A stretch of 64,000 bases of DNA, taken from assembly GCA_032160705.1 (NCBI GenBank), contig JAVHVE010000060.1:124001-188000 (forward strand). Reading direction: 5' to 3'. The position numbers and the translations under genes were made by a program. The notes under the pieces were generated by a model that saw nothing but the letters and a program-made list of their open reading frames with translations, was not told the origin of the DNA and made no database searches. Origin of the DNA: QHXM01 sp032160705 (GTDB lineage: Bacteria > Acidobacteriota > Blastocatellia > Pyrinomonadales > Pyrinomonadaceae). The number at the start of each line of letters is the position of its first letter. Within the stretch, counting starts at the first letter, position 1. Shown here piece after piece: positions 20,074 to 27,826 of this stretch.

Positions 20074-22533
20074 ATGATTGGCAAGAATCTGCACAACTAT
20101 CGCATTCAGGAAAAGCTCGGCGTCGGCGGGCAGGGAGAAGTCTACAAGGCCGTTGACACCAAGCTCGGTCGCACAGTCGTCATCAAAGTCTTGCCGCCTG
20201 AACTGACCGTCAAGGAAGCAAATCTCAAACGCTTTGAGCGTGAAGCACGCCTCGCTTCATCCTTAGACCATCCGAACATCTGTACCATCTTCGACATGGA
20301 CGAAGTAGACGGCGTTCATTACATCGCCATGCAATATGTGCCGGGGCGCAACGTGCGGCAACTCGTCAATGGCCGTCCCCTCGAATTGAAAAGCGCGCTC
20401 CTGATTGCGATTCAGGTCACGGACGCTCTCGCCGCCGCGCACGCCAAAGGCGTCATGCACCGCGACATCAAATCAGGCAACGTGATGGTCACGGATACGG
20501 GACAGGCGAAGGTGCTGGATTTCGGTCTCGCCAAGCTGCTTGATGAGGAAACCAGTCAGTCCGAAAGGATTGATCGAACGCAGTTGACAGAGATTGGTGT
20601 TCCCTACGGCACACCCACTCACGCTGCGCCGGAGCAGGCGCGCGGCGACCGCACAGATGCGCGCACAGACATCTTTTCGACGGGCGTTCTGCTTTACGAA
20701 TTGCTGACGGGAACTTGGCCTTTTCGCGGCAAGACGACCATAGATGTTCGCCATGCGGTGCTTCACGATCAACCGAAGCCGCTCTCCGAAGCCAGACCGG
20801 GCTACACGCCTCCGCGCCTGCAACAGATTATGGATCGCGCGTTGCAAAAAGAGCCGCGTGACCGCTATCAGAAAATCGCGGAGTTTCGTGACGACCTCAA
20901 GAGCGTCTTGCAGGAAATTTCAGCCGGAGACGCACAACTCGTCGGAGGTGGAATGGCCAGCGCGCCGCGCCACCTCTCCGGCTCAGGCGCGGTCTCGCGC
21001 GCCGTGCGCTGGCTGCGCGGCATCACCAGCGCGGAGCCGCCGCCGCAACACACCAGCGCGCCCGTTTCTTCCGCCTCTCACACCTCGCAGGAGATTCATC
21101 AAACGCCGATGACGAGTTTGGGTGAACGCGAGAAGAAAAGCATCGCCATCCTGCCGTTCAGAAATCTGAACAACGATGCGGCTTCGAGCTTCTATGAATT
21201 CTCGCTCGCCGATGCAGTGATTACTGAGCTGGCACGCCTGCGCTCGCTCGTCGTGCGCCCTTCGTCCGTCATCTCAAAATACCAGGGACAACAGATAGAC
21301 CCGCGTGACGCCGGGCGAGAGTTGAATGTCAATGCGGTGCTCGCGGCAGGTTTTATACACGCGGGCGAGCGGTTTCGCGTCACGGCGCAACTTCTCGACG
21401 TGGCTAGCGGCGACATGCTCTGGAGCGACCGGATAGATGCCGCGGCGAGCGATATTCTCGTCGTGCAGGACACCATCGCGCAGCGCATCGTTGACGGCCT
21501 CAGGCTGGAACTGACACACGATGAGCAAGCGAATATTGCGCGCCCGGCGACACAGAACCCGGAAGCTTACGAAGAATATTTACGCGGGCGAGACCTCTTC
21601 GCACGCTTCATCTTTCGCACGGTCGCGCCTGAAGACTGCGACGCGGCAATCGCGCACTTTGAGCGCGCCATCGAGCTTGACCCGGATTTCGCGCTGGCGC
21701 ACGATGGCCTCGGCGCTTGCCACGTCAATCGCGTCTTTAAAGGCTTCGGCTCGGCGGACGATTACGAGCGCGCCGAAAGCGCATTCGAGAATGCGCTCGC
21801 GCTTGATCCGAATATCCCGGAAGCGCGGATGCTGATGGTGTTCGTTTACCTCTGGCGCGGAGAGAAGCAGAAAGCGCGGGCAGAGGTTGCACGCGCTCGC
21901 TCCGCTTCTCCGAACGAGGCTGTGGTCTACTTCGTCAAAGCGACGCTGCATCGCCTCGACGGAGAATATGACAGGGCGCTTCGCAGCTACGATAAGCTGG
22001 TCAGACTCGACCCGGCGGCGCACGTCGTCGTCAGTTGTAACCGCGCGCTCATTCGCATTTTTCAGGGACGATTCGACGAGGCAATGTCTGAACTCGACGA
22101 AGCCAGCAAGAGCGAGCCTGACAATCCGCTCGTCAAGACATTTCGTGCGCTCGCGCTTTACTACAAGCATGAGGCTGCGGCGGCGACAGCTTTAATGCGC
22201 GAGGTCTTCCGAAATCATCCAAACATGCACGGTGTGCGCCCGTTTCTCGCCATGAGCTTGAGCGCGCAGGGTGAGCACGAAGCCGCGCGCCGTGAATTGA
22301 CCGACGAGGTGAAGAAGAACGCCCGCGTTGATCCTGATATCGCCTACGGGCTGGCTTCCGTGTACGCGCTTGAAGGAATGCGCGAGGAAGCGTTTGAATG
22401 GCTGGAGCGCGCCATCGCTCTCGGCAACGAGAATCGCCCGTGCTTTGAGCACGACCCGAACTGGAAAGGCTTGCGCGATAATCCACGCTTCCTTGAATTG
22501 ATGTCGAAGGTTTCAACGCCGCGCTCGCTATGA
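20074..22533 (+). CDS. Soluble Ser/Thr protein kinase with FlgO-like domain and TPRs
   Basis: About 819 residues. Kinase domain at residues ~8-270: glycine loop GVGGQGEVYKA, lysine VVIKVL, catalytic HRDIKSGNVMV, DFGLAK and APEQARG are all intact. After a Pro/Ser-rich linker comes SIAILPFRNLNNDA... through LWSDRIDAAASDILVVQD, a segment like the TolB/FlgO-like domain often placed beside adenylate cyclase or kinase domains. The C-terminal ~300 residues are TPR repeats (YEEYLRGRDLF, AIAHFERAIELDPDFALAH). No membrane helix is seen, unlike PknB. I prefer the ATG at 20074 over the TTG at 20056; neither has a clear ribosome site. Confidence 0.92.
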   Translation: MIGKNLHNYRIQEKLGVGGQGEVYKAVDTKLGRTVVIKVLPPELTVKEANLKRFEREARLASSLDHPNICTIFDMDEVDGVHYIAMQYVPGRNVRQLVNGRPLELKSALLIAIQVTDALAAAHAKGVMHRDIKSGNVMVTDTGQAKVLDFGLAKLLDEETSQSERIDRTQLTEIGVPYGTPTHAAPEQARGDRTDARTDIFSTGVLLYELLTGTWPFRGKTTIDVRHAVLHDQPKPLSEARPGYTPPRLQQIMDRALQKEPRDRYQKIAEFRDDLKSVLQEISAGDAQLVGGGMASAPRHLSGSGAVSRAVRWLRGITSAEPPPQHTSAPVSSASHTSQEIHQTPMTSLGEREKKSIAILPFRNLNNDAASSFYEFSLADAVITELARLRSLVVRPSSVISKYQGQQIDPRDAGRELNVNAVLAAGFIHAGERFRVTAQLLDVASGDMLWSDRIDAAASDILVVQDTIAQRIVDGLRLELTHDEQANIARPATQNPEAYEEYLRGRDLFARFIFRTVAPEDCDAAIAHFERAIELDPDFALAHDGLGACHVNRVFKGFGSADDYERAESAFENALALDPNIPEARMLMVFVYLWRGEKQKARAEVARARSASPNEAVVYFVKATLHRLDGEYDRALRSYDKLVRLDPAAHVVVSCNRALIRIFQGRFDEAMSELDEASKSEPDNPLVKTFRALALYYKHEAAAATALMREVFRNHPNMHGVRPFLAMSLSAQGEHEAARRELTDEVKKNARVDPDIAYGLASVYALEGMREEAFEWLERAIALGNENRPCFEHDPNWKGLRDNPRFLELMSKVSTPRSL

Positions 22534-22559
22534 GCAGCCAACCAAGTTTGATAATCCAG

Positions 22560-22782
22560 TTTCATCCCCGAAGGGGATGAACATAATAGCCAGGGGTAAG
22601 CGCTTTGAGCGCGCCACCCCTGGAACGGTGTCAATAAACATTCCGACCCTGAAGGGGTCGCACATTCAACGAAGAGGTGCGACCCCTTCAGGGTCGTAAT
22701 CTTTTTACGTATCTCGACCGGGGGCGGCGCAAATTTCATTTGCTTGCCCCCGGCTATTATGCGTGACCCTTTCAGGGTCAGG
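22560..22782. repeat. Cluster of GC-rich hairpins
   Basis: Four hairpins follow one another: a CCCC-GAA-GGGG stem near 22565-22577; CCAGGGGT paired with ACCCCTGG near 22592-22624; a perfect 20-bp pair at 22644-22663 and 22677-22696; and TGACCCT paired with AGGGTCA near 22764-22781. The word GACCCTGAAGGGTC recurs in two of them. The cluster fills the gap between convergent genes and may terminate both, but its size argues for a dispersed repeat element. Confidence 0.75.
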
Positions 22783-23055
22783 CTATTGCGTGTTCTTATT
22801 CTTATTCTCGGCCTTGTTTTTGTTGTCGGCTTTGCTTTCGTTTGCGTTCCCGGAAGAAGATCGCGTGCCTTTGCTTTCGGGCTCAGGGCCGGGGCCGCCC
22901 GTGGGTGCGATGTTTGAGCTATCTATTCTCTCGCTGTTAACGGTCGTGTCCGTCTCGCCTCGGCCTGCATTGCCGCTTGTGTTCGAGTTTCCACCGCAGG
23001 CGTTCAAGAAAACGGCCACAGTAAACAAGACTGCGATTATTAAAGTCCTTCGCAC
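22783..23055 (-). CDS. Small lipoprotein of unknown function
   Basis: About 90 residues from the GTG at 23055, which is preceded by GGGAGG at ideal spacing; the frame continues upstream to an ATG at 23151 that would overlap the NYN gene and bury the signal. The signal RRTLIIAVLFTVAVFLNAC ends in a lipobox. The mature part is low complexity: Asn, Gly, Ser and Lys rich, ending KADNKNKAENKNKNTQ. Likely a flexible surface or periplasmic lipoprotein. Confidence 0.65.
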   Translation of the reverse strand: MRRTLIIAVLFTVAVFLNACGGNSNTSGNAGRGETDTTVNSERIDSSNIAPTGGPGPEPESKGTRSSSGNANESKADNKNKAENKNKNTQ

Positions 23056-23137
23056 TGATTTTTCCTCCCTGGATTCCTTTGGTTCGGGTATATCACCGGC
23101 GTTCCGCGCTGATTCTACATTCGACAGAGGCTTTCCT

Positions 23138-23638
23138 TCAAAGCGTTCCATCAGATGATTCTTCTTCGTCGTCTTCCGGCGCGACGCCGAAATAGCGCAT
23201 CCACTCGCTGAGTTCTCCTCTAGCCGATAATTCCTTTGCGTTCTGCCGTGAGGTGTCTGCCGTGGCTTCCTCCATCTTCCTGCGGAATTCTCCTGAACGG
23301 AGAACCGGCGCGCCGCACCGTCGAACGTAATCGGCAAGTTGACGGTCGGAGGTGACGACGATGAGTGTGCGGCGCTCGCGTGCGTCCTCGACCATTTGCT
23401 TGATGCGCTCGTCGGCGTTTGAGCCGCGTTCACTATAAAAGACGCGCACGCCTTGATAACTCGCCCCGTCAGCGAAATGCTGTTCGGGCGCGCCGTCGAA
23501 CACAACCGTCACACGGACGCGCCTCATGCGCGCGAATCGCGCCAACTCATCCATCAACCTGCGCCGCGCCTTCGGCTTATCCCTGTGCCAGCCGACGCGC
23601 TGCGCCATCACATTATTTCCATCAACGAGGTAAGGCAT
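23138..23638 (-). CDS. NYN domain ribonuclease-like protein (YacP/Rae1 type)
   Basis: 166 residues. MPYLVDGNNVMAQRVG and VTVVFDGAPEQ carry conserved Asp of the PIN-like NYN fold, and IVVTSDRQLADYVRRCGAPV the third acidic cluster. YacP/Rae1-like NYN proteins are ribosome-associated or general endoribonucleases. An acidic tail (EDDEEESSDG) follows. Confidence 0.85.
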   Translation of the reverse strand: MPYLVDGNNVMAQRVGWHRDKPKARRRLMDELARFARMRRVRVTVVFDGAPEQHFADGASYQGVRVFYSERGSNADERIKQMVEDARERRTLIVVTSDRQLADYVRRCGAPVLRSGEFRRKMEEATADTSRQNAKELSARGELSEWMRYFGVAPEDDEEESSDGTL

Positions 23639-23722
23639 AAAAAGCAGAAGTCAGCAGGGAAAGCGCCGGAGAGTGTGTCCGGTGCAGGGACAAGAGGTCA
23701 TCACCAACCATCCGCTTTCAGC

Positions 23723-24160
23723 TCAGGGTGTTCCTGTCGCTCCCTGAGCTTTCGGCGACTGCTCTTGCATCGAAGCCCACTTCGCGTTCTCCTGCGAGAC
23801 CTGCGACTCTACCCGCTCGGCCAGCAGCGCCAGAGGATTGGCGGCAGATGCGTAAGGGCCGGCATTGCCCAGGAAGAGGAACTTCTCGTGCTTCAACGCC
23901 TCACAAGTTGACCTGTATGTAATCCAGCGTTGCTGGTACTGGTTCATCTGCTGGACGGCCTCTATCAGGGCGATCAGAGAGCCGAGGATCGCGGTGATCG
24001 TCGTCGTTGCGCCAACAGCGGCGCAGAGAGGGATGGATATTGCGATCAAAATCGTGGCGGCCTTCAACACCTTAAACATACGCTGGTTGTAGGCGCTCTT
24101 CTTATCATACCAACCGATCTGATCCTCAAGGCGCGTCATCGTGGGGTTAGATTCTGACAT
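23723..24160 (-). CDS. DUF4231 (SLATT-like) two-helix membrane protein
   Basis: 145 residues: RLEDQIGWYDKKSAYNQRMF, then two membrane helices (ILIAISIPLCAAVGA and ITAILGSLIALIEAVQQM), then the soluble part with ALKHEKFLFLGNAGPYA. This order matches DUF4231, related to the SLATT membrane effectors predicted to act as pore-formers in nucleotide-signalling conflict systems. No nucleotidyltransferase partner lies beside it, so a defence role is speculative. Confidence 0.75.
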   Translation of the reverse strand: MSESNPTMTRLEDQIGWYDKKSAYNQRMFKVLKAATILIAISIPLCAAVGATTTITAILGSLIALIEAVQQMNQYQQRWITYRSTCEALKHEKFLFLGNAGPYASAANPLALLAERVESQVSQENAKWASMQEQSPKAQGATGTP

Positions 24161-24256
24161 AATGTGCCTCTGATGAAATTTTACCTGGAGCGGAACATTA
24201 ACACTGTTCAGTTTCCAAGAGAATTAAATTCCGCTCTTCTGCCTGGAAAGTGAAGC

Positions 24257-24712
24257 TCACAGCAAGAGCAGAATGATGGGCAGCACAGTGCCTGACGCCA
24301 GCAAGCCCCAAATCAGACGACGGTCACGGTTAGATTTGAAGGCCATCACAATGCCGAGGGCAGTAGTGACGATAATCCCGATTGCCGTGAGCAGGAAAAA
24401 CCATTTCAGAATTACTGGCGATTTTGTTGCGGGAGGCTGACCCGCAGGTGCGGCCTCGGGGCGCGGCGGTGGAGGAGGAGCGGGCGACTCGCCGGACGCG
24501 GGCGCGGCGGGACGCGGCTTAGGCGGGCCGGGCAGCTTTTGGTCTTTGTGCACACCGGCTAATTTCTCGATCCACGCCGGAGGTTGATAGGAGCTGCCTG
24601 GATGACTTTCCTGAAGGCGGAAAATTTGGAGTGCGCCGCTGAAAGCGAAGAAGATGACAGTGGGCGCGAGAAACGTTCCGAGATAGAGGTGCAGTTGTCT
24701 GATTCGTTTCAA
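24257..24712 (-). CDS. PepSY-associated membrane protein-like
   Basis: 151 residues. The N-terminus IRQLHLYLGTFLAPTVIFFA matches the first helix of PepSY-associated transmembrane proteins. A Pro/Ala-rich periplasmic loop (about residues 60-95) is followed by two more helices (WFFLLTAIGIIVTTALGIVM and LIWGLLASGTVLPIILLLL). It lacks a full PepSY domain. Function unknown, sometimes linked to iron or reductase modules. Confidence 0.65.
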   Translation of the reverse strand: MKRIRQLHLYLGTFLAPTVIFFAFSGALQIFRLQESHPGSSYQPPAWIEKLAGVHKDQKLPGPPKPRPAAPASGESPAPPPPPRPEAAPAGQPPATKSPVILKWFFLLTAIGIIVTTALGIVMAFKSNRDRRLIWGLLASGTVLPIILLLL

Positions 24713-24790
24713 TGAAGTCTTGACCTTTCTTCGTAGCTGAAATGATTACGCGTGAAATAAAAAGGAGGCGCTCCTCTGGTTAGTCTGCTG

Positions 24791-25495
24791 TCAGATCAGT
24801 TCCTGCCCGTAATCGCAGTATTCCACAACGGGGCAGCGTTCGCACAAGGGATCGCGCGGGCGGCAGAGTTTGCGCCCGTGACGAATCAGGTTGACGTGGA
24901 ACGAGTAGAATTTTCCCGGCGGCACTATTCCGTTCATAATCTCGTGGGCGCGCCGGTCGGTGCATGATTGCGGGATCAGGCCGATGCGCCGCAGCACGCG
25001 GAAGATGTGCGTGTCGAGCGGGAAGACTTCCCTCAGGCAGGCGAAAAGAAGCGTGCAGGCGATGGTCTTCGGACCCAGCCCGCGAAACTGCGAGAGGTAA
25101 CGCGCGGCTTCTTCATTTGACAGGTCGTGCAGGAAATTGAGGTCGAGCGTGCCGTGATCTTCTTTAATCTGCCGGAGCAAGTTTTTGATGACGACAGCCT
25201 TTTGATTTGCCAGCCCACCGGCACGAATCGTCTCGGCGATGGTGGACGTGCGCGCACGAAGAAGAGCGTCCCAGACGGGAAAGCGTTTCTTTAGCGAAGC
25301 GTAGGTACGGGCAGAGTTCGTGTCGCTCGTCGCCTGCGAGAGAATAATTTTAATCAGCATGTCGAGCGGATCACTCGCGCGCCGGTTTTCGGGCACGCCG
25401 TAAGTCCGCTCCAGATTCTGGATGATGTAGCGAACGGGCTTGTCGCTTGATTCCGTTTCGCCTGATGCCGCTCTACGCGGCGAGGACGCGCTCAT
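24791..25495 (-). CDS. Endonuclease III-like DNA glycosylase (HhH-GPD, 4Fe-4S)
   Basis: About 234 residues from the ATG at 25495; the longer frame to 25612 would lie inside bshA. The helix-hairpin-helix GLGPKTIACTLL precedes the catalytic Asp region PLDTHIFRVLRRIGL. The C-terminal cysteines in CRPRDPLCERCPVVEYC follow C-x6-C-x2-C-x5-C, the Fe-S loop of endonuclease III. In the usual Nth Lys120 position this protein has Gln-Phe-Arg before the hairpin (LSQFRGLGPKT), so it may be monofunctional. It overlaps the bshA stop by 23 nt. Confidence 0.85.
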   Translation of the reverse strand: MSASSPRRAASGETESSDKPVRYIIQNLERTYGVPENRRASDPLDMLIKIILSQATSDTNSARTYASLKKRFPVWDALLRARTSTIAETIRAGGLANQKAVVIKNLLRQIKEDHGTLDLNFLHDLSNEEAARYLSQFRGLGPKTIACTLLFACLREVFPLDTHIFRVLRRIGLIPQSCTDRRAHEIMNGIVPPGKFYSFHVNLIRHGRKLCRPRDPLCERCPVVEYCDYGQELI

Positions 25496-26594
25496 AAAAA
25501 TTGATGTATTGCGGGATGACCAAATCTGTACTGTAGCGTGAGATGGCAGATTCACGTGCGCGTCTCCCCATCTCGCGCCGCAGCTCCTCGTCCGCGGCGA
25601 GGCGCGCGGCATCTGCGCTCATCTTTTCAACGTCGCCCACCTCGCTCAAAAACCCTGTCTCGCCGTCGGTCACAACTTCCGGGATGCCGCCCACGCGCGA
25701 GGCAATGACGGGCACTTCGCAAGCCATCGCTTCGAGCGCCGCCAGCCCAAACGATTCCTGTTCTGAAGGCAGCAACAACACGTCCGACGCAGACAGGTAA
25801 TCGCTAATCTTCGGCTGTTTGCCGACGAAGGAACACTGCTCGTCAACGCCCAGACAGCGCGCGCGATGCTCGGCAAGGGAACGCTCGCTTCCGTCGCCGA
25901 CCATCACGAGGCGCGCGCGTGTCTTCTTCAAAACGCGCGCCAGGATTTCCACGCAGTCAACGGGACGTTTGACCGGACGAAAATTCGAGACGTGTACCAG
26001 CAGCGGTTCACCATTGGGTGAAAGCTCCGCGCGCAACTTCTCGACCGCATGCCTTTGATAATCGGAGGCGCAGATGAAATTCGGGATAACGGTGATGTTG
26101 TCGAAATCGAAAATCTCAGCCGTCGCTTTTTTCAGATAATTCGAGATAGCTGTGACGCCGTTTGACTGGACGATGCCGTAGCGCGTGATGGGCAAGTAGG
26201 AGCGGTCTGCGCCGACAAGCGTGATGTCCGTGCCGTGCAGCGTCGTGATGACAGGTAAGCGGCGATTCGGCTGCAAGGATTCACGCGCGAGAATTGCGCT
26301 GATCGAGTGCGGGATAGCGTAATGAACGTGCAGGAGGTCTAGGTTTTCCGTCTCGGCGACTTTCGCCATCTTCGTCGCCAGCGCCAGCGTATACGGCTGG
26401 TGCTCAAACAGCGGGTAAGACATCATCTCCACTTCATGAAAGCGCACACGCTCGCTTAATTTGGTGAGACGGGTCGGAAGGCTCGACGCGATGAAATGAA
26501 CCGTGTGGCCGCGCTCCGCCAACTCCTTCCCCAGCTCAGAGCCGACGATTCCGCTGCCGCCATAAGTCGGATAGACGGTGATGCCGATGTTCAT
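25473..26594 (-). CDS. bshA: N-acetyl-alpha-D-glucosaminyl L-malate synthase BshA
   Basis: 373 residues, GT4 family with GT-B fold. The start MNIGITVYPTYGGSGIVGSEL, the GTDITLVGADRSYLP segment and the C-terminal PSEQESFGLAALEAMACEVPVIAS donor-binding region match BshA closely. It catalyses the first bacillithiol step, joining UDP-GlcNAc and L-malate. The deacetylase for the second step, BshB1, is encoded 11 kb away. A CTCCTG-type palindrome lies directly upstream of the ATG. Confidence 0.92.
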   Translation of the reverse strand: MNIGITVYPTYGGSGIVGSELGKELAERGHTVHFIASSLPTRLTKLSERVRFHEVEMMSYPLFEHQPYTLALATKMAKVAETENLDLLHVHYAIPHSISAILARESLQPNRRLPVITTLHGTDITLVGADRSYLPITRYGIVQSNGVTAISNYLKKATAEIFDFDNITVIPNFICASDYQRHAVEKLRAELSPNGEPLLVHVSNFRPVKRPVDCVEILARVLKKTRARLVMVGDGSERSLAEHRARCLGVDEQCSFVGKQPKISDYLSASDVLLLPSEQESFGLAALEAMACEVPVIASRVGGIPEVVTDGETGFLSEVGDVEKMSADAARLAADEELRREMGRRARESAISRYSTDLVIPQYINFYERVLAA

Positions 26595-26597
26595 AAA

Positions 26598-26684
26598 AGC
26601 AGAAGACAGAATACAGGAGTCAGGAGTCAGAAGAAAAGCGCGCTTCTCATTCTGACTCCTGACTCCTGTATCCTGTCTCCTGAT
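26598..26684. repeat. CTCCTG-family word palindrome, copy 2
   Basis: Left arm of GACAGAATACAGGAGTCAGG words and right arm of CTGACTCCTGTATCCTG words. The core here is degenerate (AAAGCGCGCTTC). It starts 3 nt before the bshA ATG, so it would be in the leader or promoter of that gene. Confidence 0.85.
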
Positions 26685-26688
26685 AATA

Positions 26689-26728
26689 GCAAGAAAGCAG
26701 GCGACCCTCGCAATCGCCTGCTTCTTGC
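26689..26728. repeat. Stem-loop after palindrome copy 2
   Basis: GCAAGAAAGCAGGCGA pairs with TCGCCTGCTTCTTGC with one bulged A and a 9-nt loop. It lies between divergent genes, so is not an obvious terminator for either. Confidence 0.6.
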
Positions 26729-27068
26729 CTCAACTTGTCTCACCTGTTTAAAGGGGGGTCAAGCGAGGCTCGGAAGTATATTCCCCAACCCTGCGTTTGG
26801 CAACCTTTATTTTGAAGAAAAACCGGAATCTGAGGAGTTAATTTGAGCGGGTCAATGTGCGGCCAAAGGCGAGTTGGGGAAACCCAGCCATTTTCAAGTG
26901 TTTTGGCTTTTGCGGGCGCAAATTGATACTTGTCAGAGAGGCTCGACTGTCTCGCCGGGACTGCGTTTGTGAGTGAAACAAAGTATAATTGTGCCTGTCA
27001 TTAAAATTTGTGAATTGGTGGTTGCCGTCTTGAGAGAAACGGCAACCGAACGAACGGGAGATTAGGGA
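26729..27068 (+). promoter_or_regulatory. nfu upstream region with a -10-like TATAAT
   Basis: A TATAAT at 26984-26989, about 80 nt before the Nfu start, is the best promoter-like site; no consensus -35 was found 17 nt upstream. GGGAG precedes the start codon. No gene seen in this 340-base stretch. Confidence 0.3.
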
Positions 27069-27638
27069 ATGCCGAAAATTAGCGATATTCAAGAAACACC
27101 GAATCCGAACGCGGTTAAATTTATCCTCAAAGAGCCTGTGACCAATGGCGTCGCGCGCCAGTTTGATTCCGCAGAAAAGGCGCAGGACGATCCACTGGCG
27201 AAGGCTTTGTTTGACACAGGACATGTCGTCTCGGTCTTCTACATGGACGCGATGGTGACGGTCGAGAAAATAGACGAAGGCGATTGGGACGAGTTGCTGC
27301 CGCAGTTGGCCGTGCCGATTCGCGCGGCTGAATCAACGGGCGCGCAGGCCAGTGCTGCTGCTGCCGACGCCTCATCGCTCGGCGGATCGCTCGCCGCCGT
27401 GATGAGCGACGATCCGCGTCTCGCGCAGATCAACGAAATTCTGGATGAGAAAGTGCGCCCCGCCTTGATGAGCGACGGAGGCTATCTGGAAGTGCTCGGA
27501 ATCCGTGACAACACGCTGAGCATTCGTTATCAGGGAGCTTGCGGCAGTTGCCCCAGTTCGCTGACCGGCACATTGATGGCAATCGAAGGAATGATTAAGC
27601 AGGAAGTTGACCCTGAGTTGGATGTCGTCGCTGTTTAA
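27069..27638 (+). CDS. NifU/Nfu family iron-sulfur cluster carrier
   Basis: 189 residues in two parts: an Nfu_N domain (ETPNPNAVKFIL, then FYMDAMVTVEK) and a C-terminal NifU domain with LDEKVRPALMSDGGYLEV and YQGACGSCPSS, the CxxC that holds the cluster between two subunits. An Ala/Ser linker joins them. This is the mitochondrial NFU1-like architecture; it transfers 4Fe-4S clusters to target enzymes. No other suf or isc genes are in the window. Confidence 0.9.
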   Translation: MPKISDIQETPNPNAVKFILKEPVTNGVARQFDSAEKAQDDPLAKALFDTGHVVSVFYMDAMVTVEKIDEGDWDELLPQLAVPIRAAESTGAQASAAAADASSLGGSLAAVMSDDPRLAQINEILDEKVRPALMSDGGYLEVLGIRDNTLSIRYQGACGSCPSSLTGTLMAIEGMIKQEVDPELDVVAV

Positions 27639-27826
27639 TCTTCTCCAAGTCAAGGACGCCGTGCGAATCTTACACCTGCGCGGCGTCCTCAATTTTTTGC
27701 TCCACTTCTTTATTTCTGGAACTTCCCGCTCGCCAGTGCGTTTGAGCGCTTAGGAAAACTATCATCTGGCCGAGAGGTAGAAACTCTTTGCGCCGGACTC
27801 CACCTTTATTCCTGAGAACCCGAAAC

